Origin: Bradyrhizobium sp. Rc3b | GTDB lineage: Bacteria; Pseudomonadota; Alphaproteobacteria; Rhizobiales; Xanthobacteraceae | Assembly (NCBI RefSeq): GCF_900114915.1 | Contig: NZ_FOUS01000014.1 | Coordinates: forward strand, 211,520 to 275,519 | Length of the DNA stretch: 64,000 nucleotides | Direction: 5' to 3' | Shown: positions 1 to 8,726 of the stretch, piece by piece | How the letters are laid out: each line of letters begins with the position of its first letter | Numbering within the stretch: position 1 is the first letter of the stretch | The notes under the pieces: model-generated | The model's input: only the letters and a program-made list of their open reading frames with translations | The model's database searches: none | Told to the model about the DNA's origin: nothing | Made by a program: the position numbers and the translations under genes

Positions 1-878
1 ATGCTGCGCGAGAATTGCGGCTGTTCGGTCCAGAGCCGGTCGAACGCGCTGATGCGGTTGACGAGGCCCTTCGAATAGTCGAGCCGGTCGACGCCGATCG
101 CGAGGCGCTCGCCATTGAGGCTGCGCCGCAGCCGCGACACGTCGGGATGCGAGGCTGATTTCGCCGCGTATTGGGCGAACTTCTCCGCATCGATGCCGAT
201 CGGGAAGACCTCGCAGCGGGTGCGGCCATGCTGCGAAATCGCAACGCCGTCCTCGACGGCGAGGCCAAGCTCGCTCGCGACATAGCCGAGAAAATTCTGA
301 CAATCCTCCTCGGTCTGGAAGCCCAAGAGATCGTAGGCCAGCATTGCCGTGATCAGCTCGCGATGATTGGGCACGCCCTGCATCACCGCGGCGACCGGCC
401 ACGGCGTATGCAGGAAGAAGCCGATCGGATCGTCGAGGCCGAGATCACGCAGTTCGGCGCCGAGCGCGAGGAAATGATAGTCCTGCACCCAGAACGCAGT
501 CTTGGCTTTTCGGAAGCGCATCAAGGCGCGCGCCATGAAGGCGTTGACCTCGCGATAGCTGAGGTAATCGTCGCGCGAGACGCGGATCAAATCGCTGCGC
601 GAATGCAGCGCGGGCCACAGCGCCGAATTGGCGAAGCCTTCGTAATAGCCGCCGTAATGCGCCGCCGGCAGATCCAACGTCGCAATCGCGCCCGATCCGA
701 GCGCTTCGATCTCAGCGAACGGTTCCTTCTGATGGCCGTCACGCACACGGCCTGAAGAACCCACCCAGATCGCGCCCGAATGTTCCACAACCGGCAACAA
801 GGCCGCCGCGAGGCCGCCCGTCATGGGCTCGTTAGGCTTGCCGCGGGCGACGCGATTCGAAACGACGACTAAGTTCAC
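1..878 (-). CDS. otsA: Trehalose-6-phosphate synthase (partial, C-terminus outside window)
   Basis: GT20-family glycosyltransferase that makes trehalose 6-phosphate from UDP-glucose and glucose 6-phosphate in the cytoplasm. About 292 N-terminal residues are visible of a usual 450-480. Seen in order: the N-terminal VVVSNRVARGK strand, GGLAAALLP, WVGSSG, YYEGFANSALWP, VQDYHF (conserved Asp), FLHTPWP (conserved His) and GVDRLDYSKG (Arg and Lys that bind phosphate in this family). I chose the GTG at 878 because the MNLVVVSNR start matches the family and a strong AGGAGGGG lies just upstream. It is third in the transporter-otsB-otsA series, 241 nt after otsB. The reading frame is intact to the window edge. 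Confidence 0.95.
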   Translation of the reverse strand, partial: MNLVVVSNRVARGKPNEPMTGGLAAALLPVVEHSGAIWVGSSGRVRDGHQKEPFAEIEALGSGAIATLDLPAAHYGGYYEGFANSALWPALHSRSDLIRVSRDDYLSYREVNAFMARALMRFRKAKTAFWVQDYHFLALGAELRDLGLDDPIGFFLHTPWPVAAVMQGVPNHRELITAMLAYDLLGFQTEEDCQNFLGYVASELGLAVEDGVAISQHGRTRCEVFPIGIDAEKFAQYAAKSASHPDVSRLRRSLNGERLAIGVDRLDYSKGLVNRISAFDRLWTEQPQFSRS

Positions 879-945
879 AGGTCGTCCCCTCCTGTTTCAT
901 TCCACCCCGTTTAACTGCCGTTCATCAATATGGTTCCTGATCATC

Positions 946-963
946 GTTTCAACCAATTGAAAC
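946..963. promoter_or_regulatory. Small palindrome in the otsB-otsA gap
   Basis: GTTTCAA and TTGAAAC face each other across CCAA, giving a 7-bp perfect inverted repeat 68 nt upstream of the otsA start. There is no T-run, so it looks more like an operator than a terminator. The binding protein is unknown. Weak evidence. Confidence 0.25.
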
Positions 964-1119
964 CAAAATCGGGCACGCGCGTTGGAACTGGTTTCGCTTC
1001 GGGAACCCTAGATTTCGTTGCAAAGACAGCTCATGCGGGCATGTTGCGCAGCACGCATTGCAGCGCGCGGCGGCGCCGTTCCCAGAGCATCATGTCTGCG
1101 ACATGGCGCTGCCTTTGTT

Positions 1120-1938
1120 TCACCTCGGGTCGAGCAGGCGGGCGAGGAATGCACGCACATCGTTCGGCGCGTCGAAATGGCCATTCACGCCCATGGCACG
1201 GCGGCCGACCGAGAAGGCAAGCCCGTTCATGTCGGGCATGATCGCGAACACGGTTTCATCGGTGACGTCATCACCGATGAAGATCGGACGCCGTCCCTTG
1301 AACGGTTCCCGCTTCATCAATTCGCGCACGCCGGTCGCCTTGGTGAATCCGGAATGCTTGATCTCGCAGACGAACTTGCCGGGCAGCACTTCGATCGGCG
1401 CATTGGGCAGGTCGGCGCGGATCACCGAGACCGATTCGTAGATCGCTTTCTCCGCGTGCGGCGCGAGGCGGTAATGCAGCGCGAGCGAATAACCCTTGTC
1501 CTCGAGCAGAATGCCGGGTGAAAGCTTGGCGATGGCGGCCAGCCGCCGCTTCAGCTCCTTGTCCAGCGGCGGCGCGTGCACGTCATCGGCCTCATTGTCG
1601 ATCGACAGCCGCATCTCCGCGCCGTGGCCGGCGACGGCGCGGAACACATCGGGCGCGAAGATCAGGTCGATGTCGTTGAGCGAACGACCGCTGACCAGCG
1701 CCAGCGCGCCGGAGGTACGCTCGGTCAGCCGATTCAGCGTGTCCGACAGGCCCGGCGGCACCCATACTTCGCGCGGCGTCGGCATCAGGTCGAGCAGCGT
1801 GCCGTCGATGTCGAGCAGGATTGCGGTCTCGTCGAGATGCGGCACCAGCGCATGCGGAACCGGCACCGCATCCGGTGCTTCGTCGTCATGCATGGTGCGC
1901 TTCTGGTCCAACGCCATTTCTGCAAGTTCTGATTTCAT
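1120..1938 (-). CDS. otsB: Trehalose-6-phosphate phosphatase
   Basis: HAD-superfamily phosphatase that dephosphorylates trehalose 6-phosphate to trehalose. HAD motif I is seen as LLDIDGTLLD near the N-terminus (the first Asp is the nucleophile), followed by LVSGRS. A basic middle with FVCEIKHSGFTKATGV and the late motif IFIGDDVTDE (metal-binding acidic pair) follow. The protein is 272 aa, the usual size. The ATG at 1938 is preferred over an in-frame ATG at 2007, because the longer form would overlap the transporter gene; from 1938 it begins 4 nt past that gene's stop, suggesting translational coupling. It lies in one operon with the MFS gene and otsA. Confidence 0.93.
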   Translation of the reverse strand: MKSELAEMALDQKRTMHDDEAPDAVPVPHALVPHLDETAILLDIDGTLLDLMPTPREVWVPPGLSDTLNRLTERTSGALALVSGRSLNDIDLIFAPDVFRAVAGHGAEMRLSIDNEADDVHAPPLDKELKRRLAAIAKLSPGILLEDKGYSLALHYRLAPHAEKAIYESVSVIRADLPNAPIEVLPGKFVCEIKHSGFTKATGVRELMKREPFKGRRPIFIGDDVTDETVFAIMPDMNGLAFSVGRRAMGVNGHFDAPNDVRAFLARLLDPR

Positions 1939-1942
1939 CAGT

Positions 1943-3427
1943 CTACTCCATAAAGGCAAGCGGCCGCGCGATTTGTTCGAGCGATTTGCGCTCCGCAGGG
2001 ACGGCATAGCGCCAAGCCACGATCGCGGCTGCGATCATCAGGAATGACCCCAGCAGATAGCCGGCGAACACGCTGGTGCGTGATCCCGTGTCGATCAATA
2101 CGCCGAACAGCGCCGGCCCAATCACGCCGCCGATGCCGGTGCCGACCGCGTAGAACACCGCGATCGCCAGCGCGCGAACTTCGAGCGGAAAGGTCTCGCT
2201 GACGGTGAGATAGGCCGCGCTCGCGGCCGGCGAGGCGAAGAAGAAGATCACCATCCAGGCGATGGTCTGCCCCTGCGCGGTAAGCACACCGATGGAGAAC
2301 AGATAGCCGGAGATCGCCAGCAACAGGCCCGATACGCCATAGGTGAACATGATCATGACACGGCGGCCGAGCGTATCGAACAGCCGGCCGAGCAGCAGCG
2401 GCCCGAGGAAATTGCCGGCGGCGAACGGGAGCAGGTACCAGCCGACATGATCGGCACTGATGCCGTAGAAATCGGTCAGCACCAGCGCGAAGGTGAAGAA
2501 GATGGCATTGTAGAAGAACGCCTGCGCGCTCATCAGCACGAGGCCGACCAGCGCGCGCTGGCGGTATGCCGAGAACAGCGTGTGCACGACCTCGCGGATC
2601 GGCGTGTGATCGCGCATCTTCAGCCGGATTTTCATGAAGCGCCCGTCGCTCGTATCCTTATCACGTCCGATCACCGAGCGTTCGATCTCGTCGACGATCG
2701 CATGGGCCTGATCGGGACGGCCATGGATCATCAGCCAGCGCGGACTCTCCGGAATCCACATCCGCATCAGGAGCACGACGAGGCCGACGGTCGCGCCGAT
2801 GAGATAAGCCAGGCGCCAGCCGAGATCGGGGCTGATCACAGCAGGATCCAGCAGCACGATGGACGCCACTGCGCCCATTGCGGCCCCGATCCAGAAGCTG
2901 CCGTTGATGACGAGATCGGTCCAGCCGCGATAGCGCGCCGGCACCAGCTCCTGGATGGTCGAGTTGATCGCGGTGTATTCGCCGCCGATGCCGGCGCCGG
3001 TGAGGAAGCGAAACAGCGCGTAGCTGGCGACATCCCATGACAGCGCGGTCGCGGCCGTCGCCGAGAGATAGAGCGCCAGCGTGATGAAGAACAGCTTCTT
3101 GCGGCCGATGCGGTCAGTCAGCCAGCCGAAGCCGAGAGCACCGAGCACGGCGCCGGCGAGATAGGCGGAATTGGCAATACCGAGATCGAGATTGGAGAAT
3201 TGCAGCGACGGGCTCTGCTTCAGCGCACCGGAGAGCGCGCCGGCCAGCGTCACCTCGAGCCCGTCGAGGATCCAGGTGATGCCGAGGGCCAGCACGACGC
3301 GGGTGTGAAAGCCGCTCCAGGGCAGCGCGTCGAGCCGCGCGGGGATACTGGTCTCGACGATGCGATCGGCCGGGGCTGCCGCGACCACAGGAGCATAGTT
3401 CGGCGCTGGGCTTTGCTGCAATTCCAT
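1943..3427 (-). CDS. MFS transporter, sugar-porter-like
   Basis: Inner-membrane major facilitator superfamily transporter of about 494 aa with twelve predicted hydrophobic segments. The loop 2-3 signature is GWLTDRIGRKKLF, and a PESPRWL signature of sugar/metabolite porters precedes the large central loop. It is first in the operon with otsB and otsA, so a role in sugar or osmolyte movement linked to trehalose is plausible, but the substrate cannot be read from sequence. Start choice is uncertain: the ATG at 3427 begins MELQQSP, while an in-frame ATG at 3496 adds 23 residues. Neither has a strong ribosome site. Confidence 0.85.
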   Translation of the reverse strand: MELQQSPAPNYAPVVAAAPADRIVETSIPARLDALPWSGFHTRVVLALGITWILDGLEVTLAGALSGALKQSPSLQFSNLDLGIANSAYLAGAVLGALGFGWLTDRIGRKKLFFITLALYLSATAATALSWDVASYALFRFLTGAGIGGEYTAINSTIQELVPARYRGWTDLVINGSFWIGAAMGAVASIVLLDPAVISPDLGWRLAYLIGATVGLVVLLMRMWIPESPRWLMIHGRPDQAHAIVDEIERSVIGRDKDTSDGRFMKIRLKMRDHTPIREVVHTLFSAYRQRALVGLVLMSAQAFFYNAIFFTFALVLTDFYGISADHVGWYLLPFAAGNFLGPLLLGRLFDTLGRRVMIMFTYGVSGLLLAISGYLFSIGVLTAQGQTIAWMVIFFFASPAASAAYLTVSETFPLEVRALAIAVFYAVGTGIGGVIGPALFGVLIDTGSRTSVFAGYLLGSFLMIAAAIVAWRYAVPAERKSLEQIARPLAFME

Positions 3428-3609
3428 CGGGTTGTTGTGTCTGATCAATGGAAGCGCCCCCGGTTCACATGATGTGGACGGGGTCGATCCGATCATCGGG
3501 GTGCGGCATTCCGCCTGCCACCTGCGACAACGTCTGCGGCGAGGCCGGGTTCCCAGGGGAACGGCCCTTCATACCGCTCGTTTCCGATGGAGCCGCAAGG
3601 AGTTGACGC

Positions 3610-3981
3610 ATGGCTCATGTCAGAAAGACGACACAATCCCGCAAAACAGCCGCGCGCAGGACCACGAGCGCCAAGCGCGGCGCCGTGCGGAAGAGTGCGA
3701 GGCGTGCTGCGCCGAAGCGCTGGTCGCAGCGCGTGACGAAGCAGAGCGACGCGCTCGACCTGAAGCGCGGCGTGTTCAAGCTGACCAGCCCAAAGAGAAT
3801 CGCGACATCGCTGAAGCGATCGGCCGAGCACAGCTCACGCCGCAAGGCCGGCGCCTATCGCTCGGCGCTGTCGATGCTGACCTTCTACATCAACCGCGCC
3901 GGCAAGACCTTGCCAAAGACGCAGCGCACGCGATTGGAGAAGGCGAAGCTGGAGCTGAAGCGGGCGTTCGGGAGGGAGTGA
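3610..3981 (+). CDS. DUF3175 family protein
   Basis: Small very basic protein of 123 aa. The N-terminal third is a Lys/Arg/Ala/Thr-rich low-complexity tail reminiscent of histone-like tails. The rest matches the DUF3175 pattern (WSQRVTKQSDALDLK, FTS/KRIATSLKRSAE-like, SALSMLTFYINRAGK). No catalytic motif is seen; function is unknown, and nucleic-acid association is only a guess from charge. The ATG follows GGAGTTGACGC. It is a single gene on the plus strand, divergent from the transporter operon and followed by an intergenic repeat. Confidence 0.85.
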   Translation: MAHVRKTTQSRKTAARRTTSAKRGAVRKSARRAAPKRWSQRVTKQSDALDLKRGVFKLTSPKRIATSLKRSAEHSSRRKAGAYRSALSMLTFYINRAGKTLPKTQRTRLEKAKLELKRAFGRE

Positions 3982-3986
3982 GATTT

Positions 3987-4076
3987 GTAGGGTGGGTTAG
4001 GCGAAGCCGTAACCCACCAGTCGACTCCCAGCCGTGACATCAAGGTGGTGGATTACGCTTCGCTAATCCACCTACG
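3987..4076. repeat. Intergenic inverted repeat, GTAGGGTGGGTTAG variant
   Basis: Begins GTAGGGTGGGTTAGGCG and ends with the related inverse CGCTAATCCACCTACG, with a nested arm ending GTAACCCACC. It is a variant of the GTAGGGTGGGCAAA family that occurs five more times in the window (21911, 24130, 50646, 57647, 60791). It sits between two convergent stop codons. Confidence 0.75.
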
Positions 4077-4094
4077 CGTTCTTTCCGCGGTCCG

Positions 4095-5870
4095 CTACGC
4101 CGCCCTGATATTGCCCATGAAGCGATCGAGCTCGGCGCGCAGGCGGGTGCTTTCGGATGACAGCGTCTTGGCCGAATGCAGCACCTCCTCGGAAGCCGAG
4201 CCGGTCTCGGCGGCGCCGCGGTTGACCTCGCCGATGTCGGTGGCTGCGATACGCAGGCGTGCCGCCTCGATGGTGGCATTGAGTGCGAGAAGGTTGGTCT
4301 GCTCGGCAATCGCGGTGATCAGCTTGACGACTTCGCCGATCTGCTGGGCGGCGTGCGACAGCTTGCCGATGCGACCGTCAGTCTCCTTGGCCTGCACCAC
4401 GGCAGCTTCCGCAATCCGGCTGGAGTCGCGGACCTGACGGCCGATCTCCTCGACCGAGGCCGAGAGCTCTTCCGTCGCGGTGGCGACCGACTGCATGTTG
4501 GAGGATGCCTGCTCGGACACGCCGGCGACCTGGCTCGACAGGCTCTGGGTGGTCTCGGCAGTGCGGGTCAGCGTGGACGCCGCCGATTCCAGCTGCACGG
4601 CCGAGGCCGACACGTTGGAGACGATGGCGCCGACCGCGCTCTCGAAATCATCGGCAAAGCGGATCAGCTCGGAGCGGCGGGCAGCGCTCGCCTCCCTGTT
4701 CTGGGCTTCGCTGGCGGCGGCATCGCGCTCGGCTTTTGCCACGGCCTGGACCTTGAACTCCTCGACCGCGCCCGCCATCTCGCCGATCTCGTCCTTGCGG
4801 CCGAGACCGGGCAGCACCACGTCGAAATTGCCAGAGGCGAGCTCACGCATCGCCTTGCACATCGCGATCATCGGACGCGAGATACCGTTGCCGAGCCACA
4901 GGGCCAACACGGCACCGATGGCAAGGCCGCCGAGCGCCATCATCAGCATCAGTTGCTCGGTCTCTCCGATCGTCGCGTTGGCGCTCGCCTCGATGCGCTG
5001 CTGGTCAGCAGTCAAATCCGAACGCAGCTCGGCCGAGAGCTTGAGGATGGTCGCCGCCGTCTTGGTCATCTCACCGTTCGACTTGACGATGATCTTCACA
5101 TTCTCGGTCAGCTTCGCGAACGAGGTGCGGTACTGCTTCAGCAGATTTCCGATCTCGGTGACGCGGTCGGTGATCTTCTGGTCGCTGGCATAGATCGAGA
5201 CCAGCAGGGTCTCCAGGAATTTGATGCGGGCGATCACGCCGTCGGCGGTCTTCGGCTCCGGCTTGGCCACGAAGGCGCCGACCGAGGTGGAGACCGCCAG
5301 ATATTGCGAGGTGATGTCCTTGGCCGTGGTCTGGACCGATGCCAGCCCCGCCAGCGCGGCAGTATCGGCGAGGTCGTCGAACTTGAAGCGGATCTTGTTG
5401 CCGACGCTGTTGAGCTCATCGGCCGCGATCTTGTTGTTCTCGCGCGTCAGGACGATGATCTCTCCGAACACCTTCGTGAAGCGCTGAAACTCGGCTTCCA
5501 GCTTGCCGACCTGCTCACGGCGGGCGGCGCCTGTCGTGGCGGACATCGACTTGGCGATCGCGCTCTTCAGATTGTCTTCGGCAGCCTTGGCTGCGGTCTC
5601 GTCGTCCACCGCGCCCGTCAGGGTATAGGCCCGGGCCAGTCCCTGATAGGCGATCAGCTCACGATCGACCGTCCGCGCGAGGTCGGCTTCCGATACGCTG
5701 GTGCGGTAGGAAGCCACGGCGGCCTGGATCCGCTCGAAGCCGAAATAGGCGAAAGCCATGCTGACGGCGAGGATGGCTAGCACCGCCACGAAGCCGAGGA
5801 TGATTTTTGCGCGAAAACGCAAGGTAGGCAGCTTCGATTGGTTCGACTTCGACTTGGACTTGACCGACAT
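4095..5870 (-). CDS. Methyl-accepting chemotaxis protein with deleted signalling tip
   Basis: Transmembrane chemoreceptor of 591 aa. TM1 is at about residues 20-42, followed by a helical HBM-like sensor region (SEADLARTVDRELIAY), TM2 at about 315-335 and HAMP (SRPMIAMCKAMRELASG). The kinase-control hairpin runs normally to LLALNATIEAAR, then jumps through LRI directly to AATDIGEVNRG. Compared with the neighbouring paralogue, 91 residues are missing, including AGEAGRGFAVVA, the CheA/CheW-contacting tip and half of the return helix. The reading frame is kept. Start ATG 5870 follows GGGGTGGGGG. Signalling is probably lost or altered, unless the sequence is misassembled here. Confidence 0.88.
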   Translation of the reverse strand: MSVKSKSKSNQSKLPTLRFRAKIILGFVAVLAILAVSMAFAYFGFERIQAAVASYRTSVSEADLARTVDRELIAYQGLARAYTLTGAVDDETAAKAAEDNLKSAIAKSMSATTGAARREQVGKLEAEFQRFTKVFGEIIVLTRENNKIAADELNSVGNKIRFKFDDLADTAALAGLASVQTTAKDITSQYLAVSTSVGAFVAKPEPKTADGVIARIKFLETLLVSIYASDQKITDRVTEIGNLLKQYRTSFAKLTENVKIIVKSNGEMTKTAATILKLSAELRSDLTADQQRIEASANATIGETEQLMLMMALGGLAIGAVLALWLGNGISRPMIAMCKAMRELASGNFDVVLPGLGRKDEIGEMAGAVEEFKVQAVAKAERDAAASEAQNREASAARRSELIRFADDFESAVGAIVSNVSASAVQLESAASTLTRTAETTQSLSSQVAGVSEQASSNMQSVATATEELSASVEEIGRQVRDSSRIAEAAVVQAKETDGRIGKLSHAAQQIGEVVKLITAIAEQTNLLALNATIEAARLRIAATDIGEVNRGAAETGSASEEVLHSAKTLSSESTRLRAELDRFMGNIRAA

Positions 5871-6229
5871 TCCCCCACCCCATTCCATTCGCGGAAAACC
5901 AGGCGCAGCCCGGAAGCAGCCCGCTTCCTGACTCGCCCGCACGGTAATCGGCAAAGGATAAGCTGTGGTAAATTTGTGGCGCCGCAACTCGCGGTTAGGT
6001 GACGCGGGGAAGATGCGTACTCCGCTGTCGTCCCCGACAAGTGAAGCGCAGATCGGGGACCTCCGCGCGAGCGCTTGCGCTCATCGCCATAGCCACAGGG
6101 AGTGGTTTGGCGAAGACTCGGAGTTACGGGTCTTGCGTCCCAACTTCTCCCTGGGGTTATGGGTCCCTGCGTTCGCAGGGACGACAGCGGACAGCTGACG
6201 ATAGCGGAGCGTCTAACGCTCAGCGAGCC
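5871..6229. other. Gap between the two chemoreceptor genes
   Basis: This 359-nt stretch should hold the promoter of the downstream receptor. The only structure I can point to is the GTCCCTGC-GTTC-GCAGGGAC palindrome listed separately. No gene is visible. Confidence 0.5.
6163..6182. repeat. Short palindrome GTCCCTGCGTTCGCAGGGAC
   Basis: Perfect 8-bp arms around GTTC. Related forms occur at 46160-46192 (GTCGTCCCGGCGTTCGCCGG) and as a remnant near 63050, so it belongs to a dispersed family rather than being a gene-specific terminator. Confidence 0.6.
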
Positions 6230-8458
6230 TTACGCCGCCCGAATATTGGCCATGAAGCGATCGAGCTCGGCGCGCAGGCGGGTGCTTTCGGATGACAGCG
6301 TCTTGGCCGAGTGCAGCACCTCCTCGGAAGCCGAGCCGGTCTCGGCGGCGCCGCGGTTGACCTCGCCGATGTCGGTGGCTGCGGTCTGGGTGCCCTGCGC
6401 GACGGTCTGGACGCTGCGCGCGATTTCCTGCGTCGCCGCGCCCTGCTGCTCGACGGCGCTCGCGATCGAGGTCGAGATCGACGAGATCTGGCCGATGGTC
6501 GCACCGATCTCCTTGATCGCGGCGACCGATTCGGCCGTGGCGCCCTGCATGCCCGTGATGTGCGAGGAAATCTCGTCCGTCGCCTTCGCGGTCTGGCTCG
6601 CCAATGACTTCACTTCGCTGGCGACCACGGCAAAGCCGCAAAAAAAAAACGCGATCGAGGTCGAGATCGACGAGATCTGGCCGATGGTCGCACCGATCTC
6701 CTTGATCGCGGCAACCGATTCGGCCGTGGCGCCCTGCATGCCCGTGATGTGCGAGGAGATCTCGTCCGTCGCCTTCGCGGTCTGGCTCGCCAATGACTTC
6801 ACTTCGCTGGCGACCACGGCAAAGCCGCGGCCGGCTTCACCGGCCCGTGCCGCCTCGATGGTGGCATTGAGTGCCAGAAGGTTGGTCTGCTCGGCAATCG
6901 CGGTGATCAGCTTGACGACTTCGCCGATCTGCTGGGCGGCATGCGACAGCTTGCCGATGCGACCGTCAGTCTCCTTGGCCTGCACCACGGCAGCTTCCGC
7001 AATCCGGCTGGAGTCGCGGACCTGACGGCCGATCTCCTCGACCGAGGCCGAGAGCTCTTCCGTCGCGGTGGCGACCGACTGCATGTTGGAGGACGCCTGC
7101 TCGGACACGCCGGCGACCTGGCTCGACAGGCTCTGGGTGGTCTCGGCAGTGCGGGTCAGCGTGGACGCCGCCGATTCCAGCTGCACGGCCGAGGCCGACA
7201 CGTTGGAGACGATGGCGCCGACCGCGCTTTCGAAATCATCGGCGAAGCGGATCAGCTCGGAGCGGCGCGCAGCGCTCGCCTCCCTGTTCTGGGCTTCGCT
7301 GGCGGCGGCATCGCGCTCGGCTTTTGCCACGGCCTGGACCTTGAACTCCTCGACCGCGCCCGCCATCTCGCCGATCTCGTCCTTGCGGCCGAGACCGGGC
7401 AGCACCACGTCGAAATTGCCCGAGGCCAGCTCGCGCATCGCCTTGCACATCGCGATCATCGGACGCGAGATGCCGGTGCCGAGCAGGAAGGCGAGGACCG
7501 CCCCAAGCAGCGTACCGCCAATGGCCAGCATCAGCACCAGTTGCTCGGTCTGCCCGATGGTCGCCTCCGACTCCGTGTCCAGCCGCTGCTGTTCGGCGAC
7601 GAGGTCCGCCTTCATGGCGGTCGCGCCTTGCTGGATCGCACCAGCCGAGCCGCTCATCTCGGTGACGAGTTCGTCGACCATCTTGGCGTTGGCGATCAGC
7701 TTCTCCAACGCCTCGCGATAGGCGCCGAGGATGGTCTTGGCCTCCTTCAGGCCGGCGACGATCTTGTCGTCCATGGAATAGACCGCGCCGAGCGAGTTCT
7801 CGACGAATTTCAGCCGCGCCAGCGCGCTGGTCGCGATGGCCTGATCGGACGTCAGCACGAAATTGGTGGCTGCAGCACTCGCGGTTTGGAACTGAGCGTT
7901 GACCTGCTTGGTGCCGAACTCGATCGCCTGCGCCTCGGAATCGGAAGCGTTATTGCCGACGTCGTCGAGCTTGTACTTCAGGAGATTGGCTTGGCGCTGC
8001 AGCTGGTTCTGCACCAGCAACGTGCTGTCACGCTTGGCCTGCAGAACCTTGCCGAAGGTTGCGGAGAAATTCGCGAACTCCTTGGCGAGCTTGTCGAGAC
8101 TCTCCTTCCGTGCCGGGGTCTTGGCGCTCTTGACGGCCTGGTCGATGGCATTCTTCAGGCTGGCCTCGGCCTCGAGCGCCGCCTTGGCGTCATCTTCCTT
8201 GCCGGTCACGACGAAATATTTGACGGCCGAACGGTAGCCGAGCAGCTCGCGGTCGATGTTGCGGGCGAGGTCCGCCTCCGACACGCTGCTACGGTAGGAC
8301 CCGACCCCGGCGGAGACTCGCTCGAAGCCGAAATAGGAGAAGGCCATGCTGCCGGCGGAGATCGCCAGCACGACTGCAAAGCCCAGGATGATCTTGGCGC
8401 GGAACCTCAGGGTAGGAAATATTGTGCGCTTTGACGGCGACGCGATACGCCCGGACAT
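6230..8458 (-). CDS. Methyl-accepting chemotaxis protein with internal tandem duplication
   Basis: Chemoreceptor of 742 aa, paralogue of the gene downstream. TM1 (about 21-43), an HBM-like helical sensor (SEADLARNIDRELLGY), TM2, HAMP and a kinase-control domain are visible. The HAMP and first signalling helix are about 98% identical in DNA to the neighbour, while the sensors have diverged. After AGEAGRGFAVVASEVK the protein runs to SISTSIA, then reads FFFC and repeats from GFAVVASEVK through SISTSIA before finishing normally. The extra unit is 63 residues, so the four-helix hairpin register would be broken or looped. Start ATG 8458 sits behind GGGGGTGGGA; an ATG at 8470 is the alternative. 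Confidence 0.88.
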   Translation of the reverse strand: MSGRIASPSKRTIFPTLRFRAKIILGFAVVLAISAGSMAFSYFGFERVSAGVGSYRSSVSEADLARNIDRELLGYRSAVKYFVVTGKEDDAKAALEAEASLKNAIDQAVKSAKTPARKESLDKLAKEFANFSATFGKVLQAKRDSTLLVQNQLQRQANLLKYKLDDVGNNASDSEAQAIEFGTKQVNAQFQTASAAATNFVLTSDQAIATSALARLKFVENSLGAVYSMDDKIVAGLKEAKTILGAYREALEKLIANAKMVDELVTEMSGSAGAIQQGATAMKADLVAEQQRLDTESEATIGQTEQLVLMLAIGGTLLGAVLAFLLGTGISRPMIAMCKAMRELASGNFDVVLPGLGRKDEIGEMAGAVEEFKVQAVAKAERDAAASEAQNREASAARRSELIRFADDFESAVGAIVSNVSASAVQLESAASTLTRTAETTQSLSSQVAGVSEQASSNMQSVATATEELSASVEEIGRQVRDSSRIAEAAVVQAKETDGRIGKLSHAAQQIGEVVKLITAIAEQTNLLALNATIEAARAGEAGRGFAVVASEVKSLASQTAKATDEISSHITGMQGATAESVAAIKEIGATIGQISSISTSIAFFFCGFAVVASEVKSLASQTAKATDEISSHITGMQGATAESVAAIKEIGATIGQISSISTSIASAVEQQGAATQEIARSVQTVAQGTQTAATDIGEVNRGAAETGSASEEVLHSAKTLSSESTRLRAELDRFMANIRAA
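6461..6828. repeat. 179-bp direct repeat split by ten A residues, inside the chemoreceptor gene
   Basis: Copy one is 6461-6639 and copy two 6650-6828. They differ at two positions only (6524 G versus 6713 A; 6569 A versus 6758 G). Between them lies an unbroken run of ten A (6640-6649), striking in this GC-rich gene. The insertion is 189 nt and keeps frame. Confidence 0.95.
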
Positions 8459-8726
8459 TCCCACCCCCATTATTTATTCCAAACAGCCGCGATCCGAAGG
8501 CGCCCCGCCTCCCCGACCGCATGCGCAAAACTAAGGCAGAATCGTCAAGGGGCGGTAAATTCCTCCGGCCCGCTATCCCGGGCTGCGCAAGCACCAGGCC
8601 GGCAATTTCCAGTCCGGGCCGGAGACCGCGCGATGTTGCGGGTAGACTGGAAAAGCCCTAGTGTTTTCGGCACTTGGCGGCAGATCTTGGCGACAGACCA
8701 AGCCGGTCCTTGAGGAGAGAAACGAA

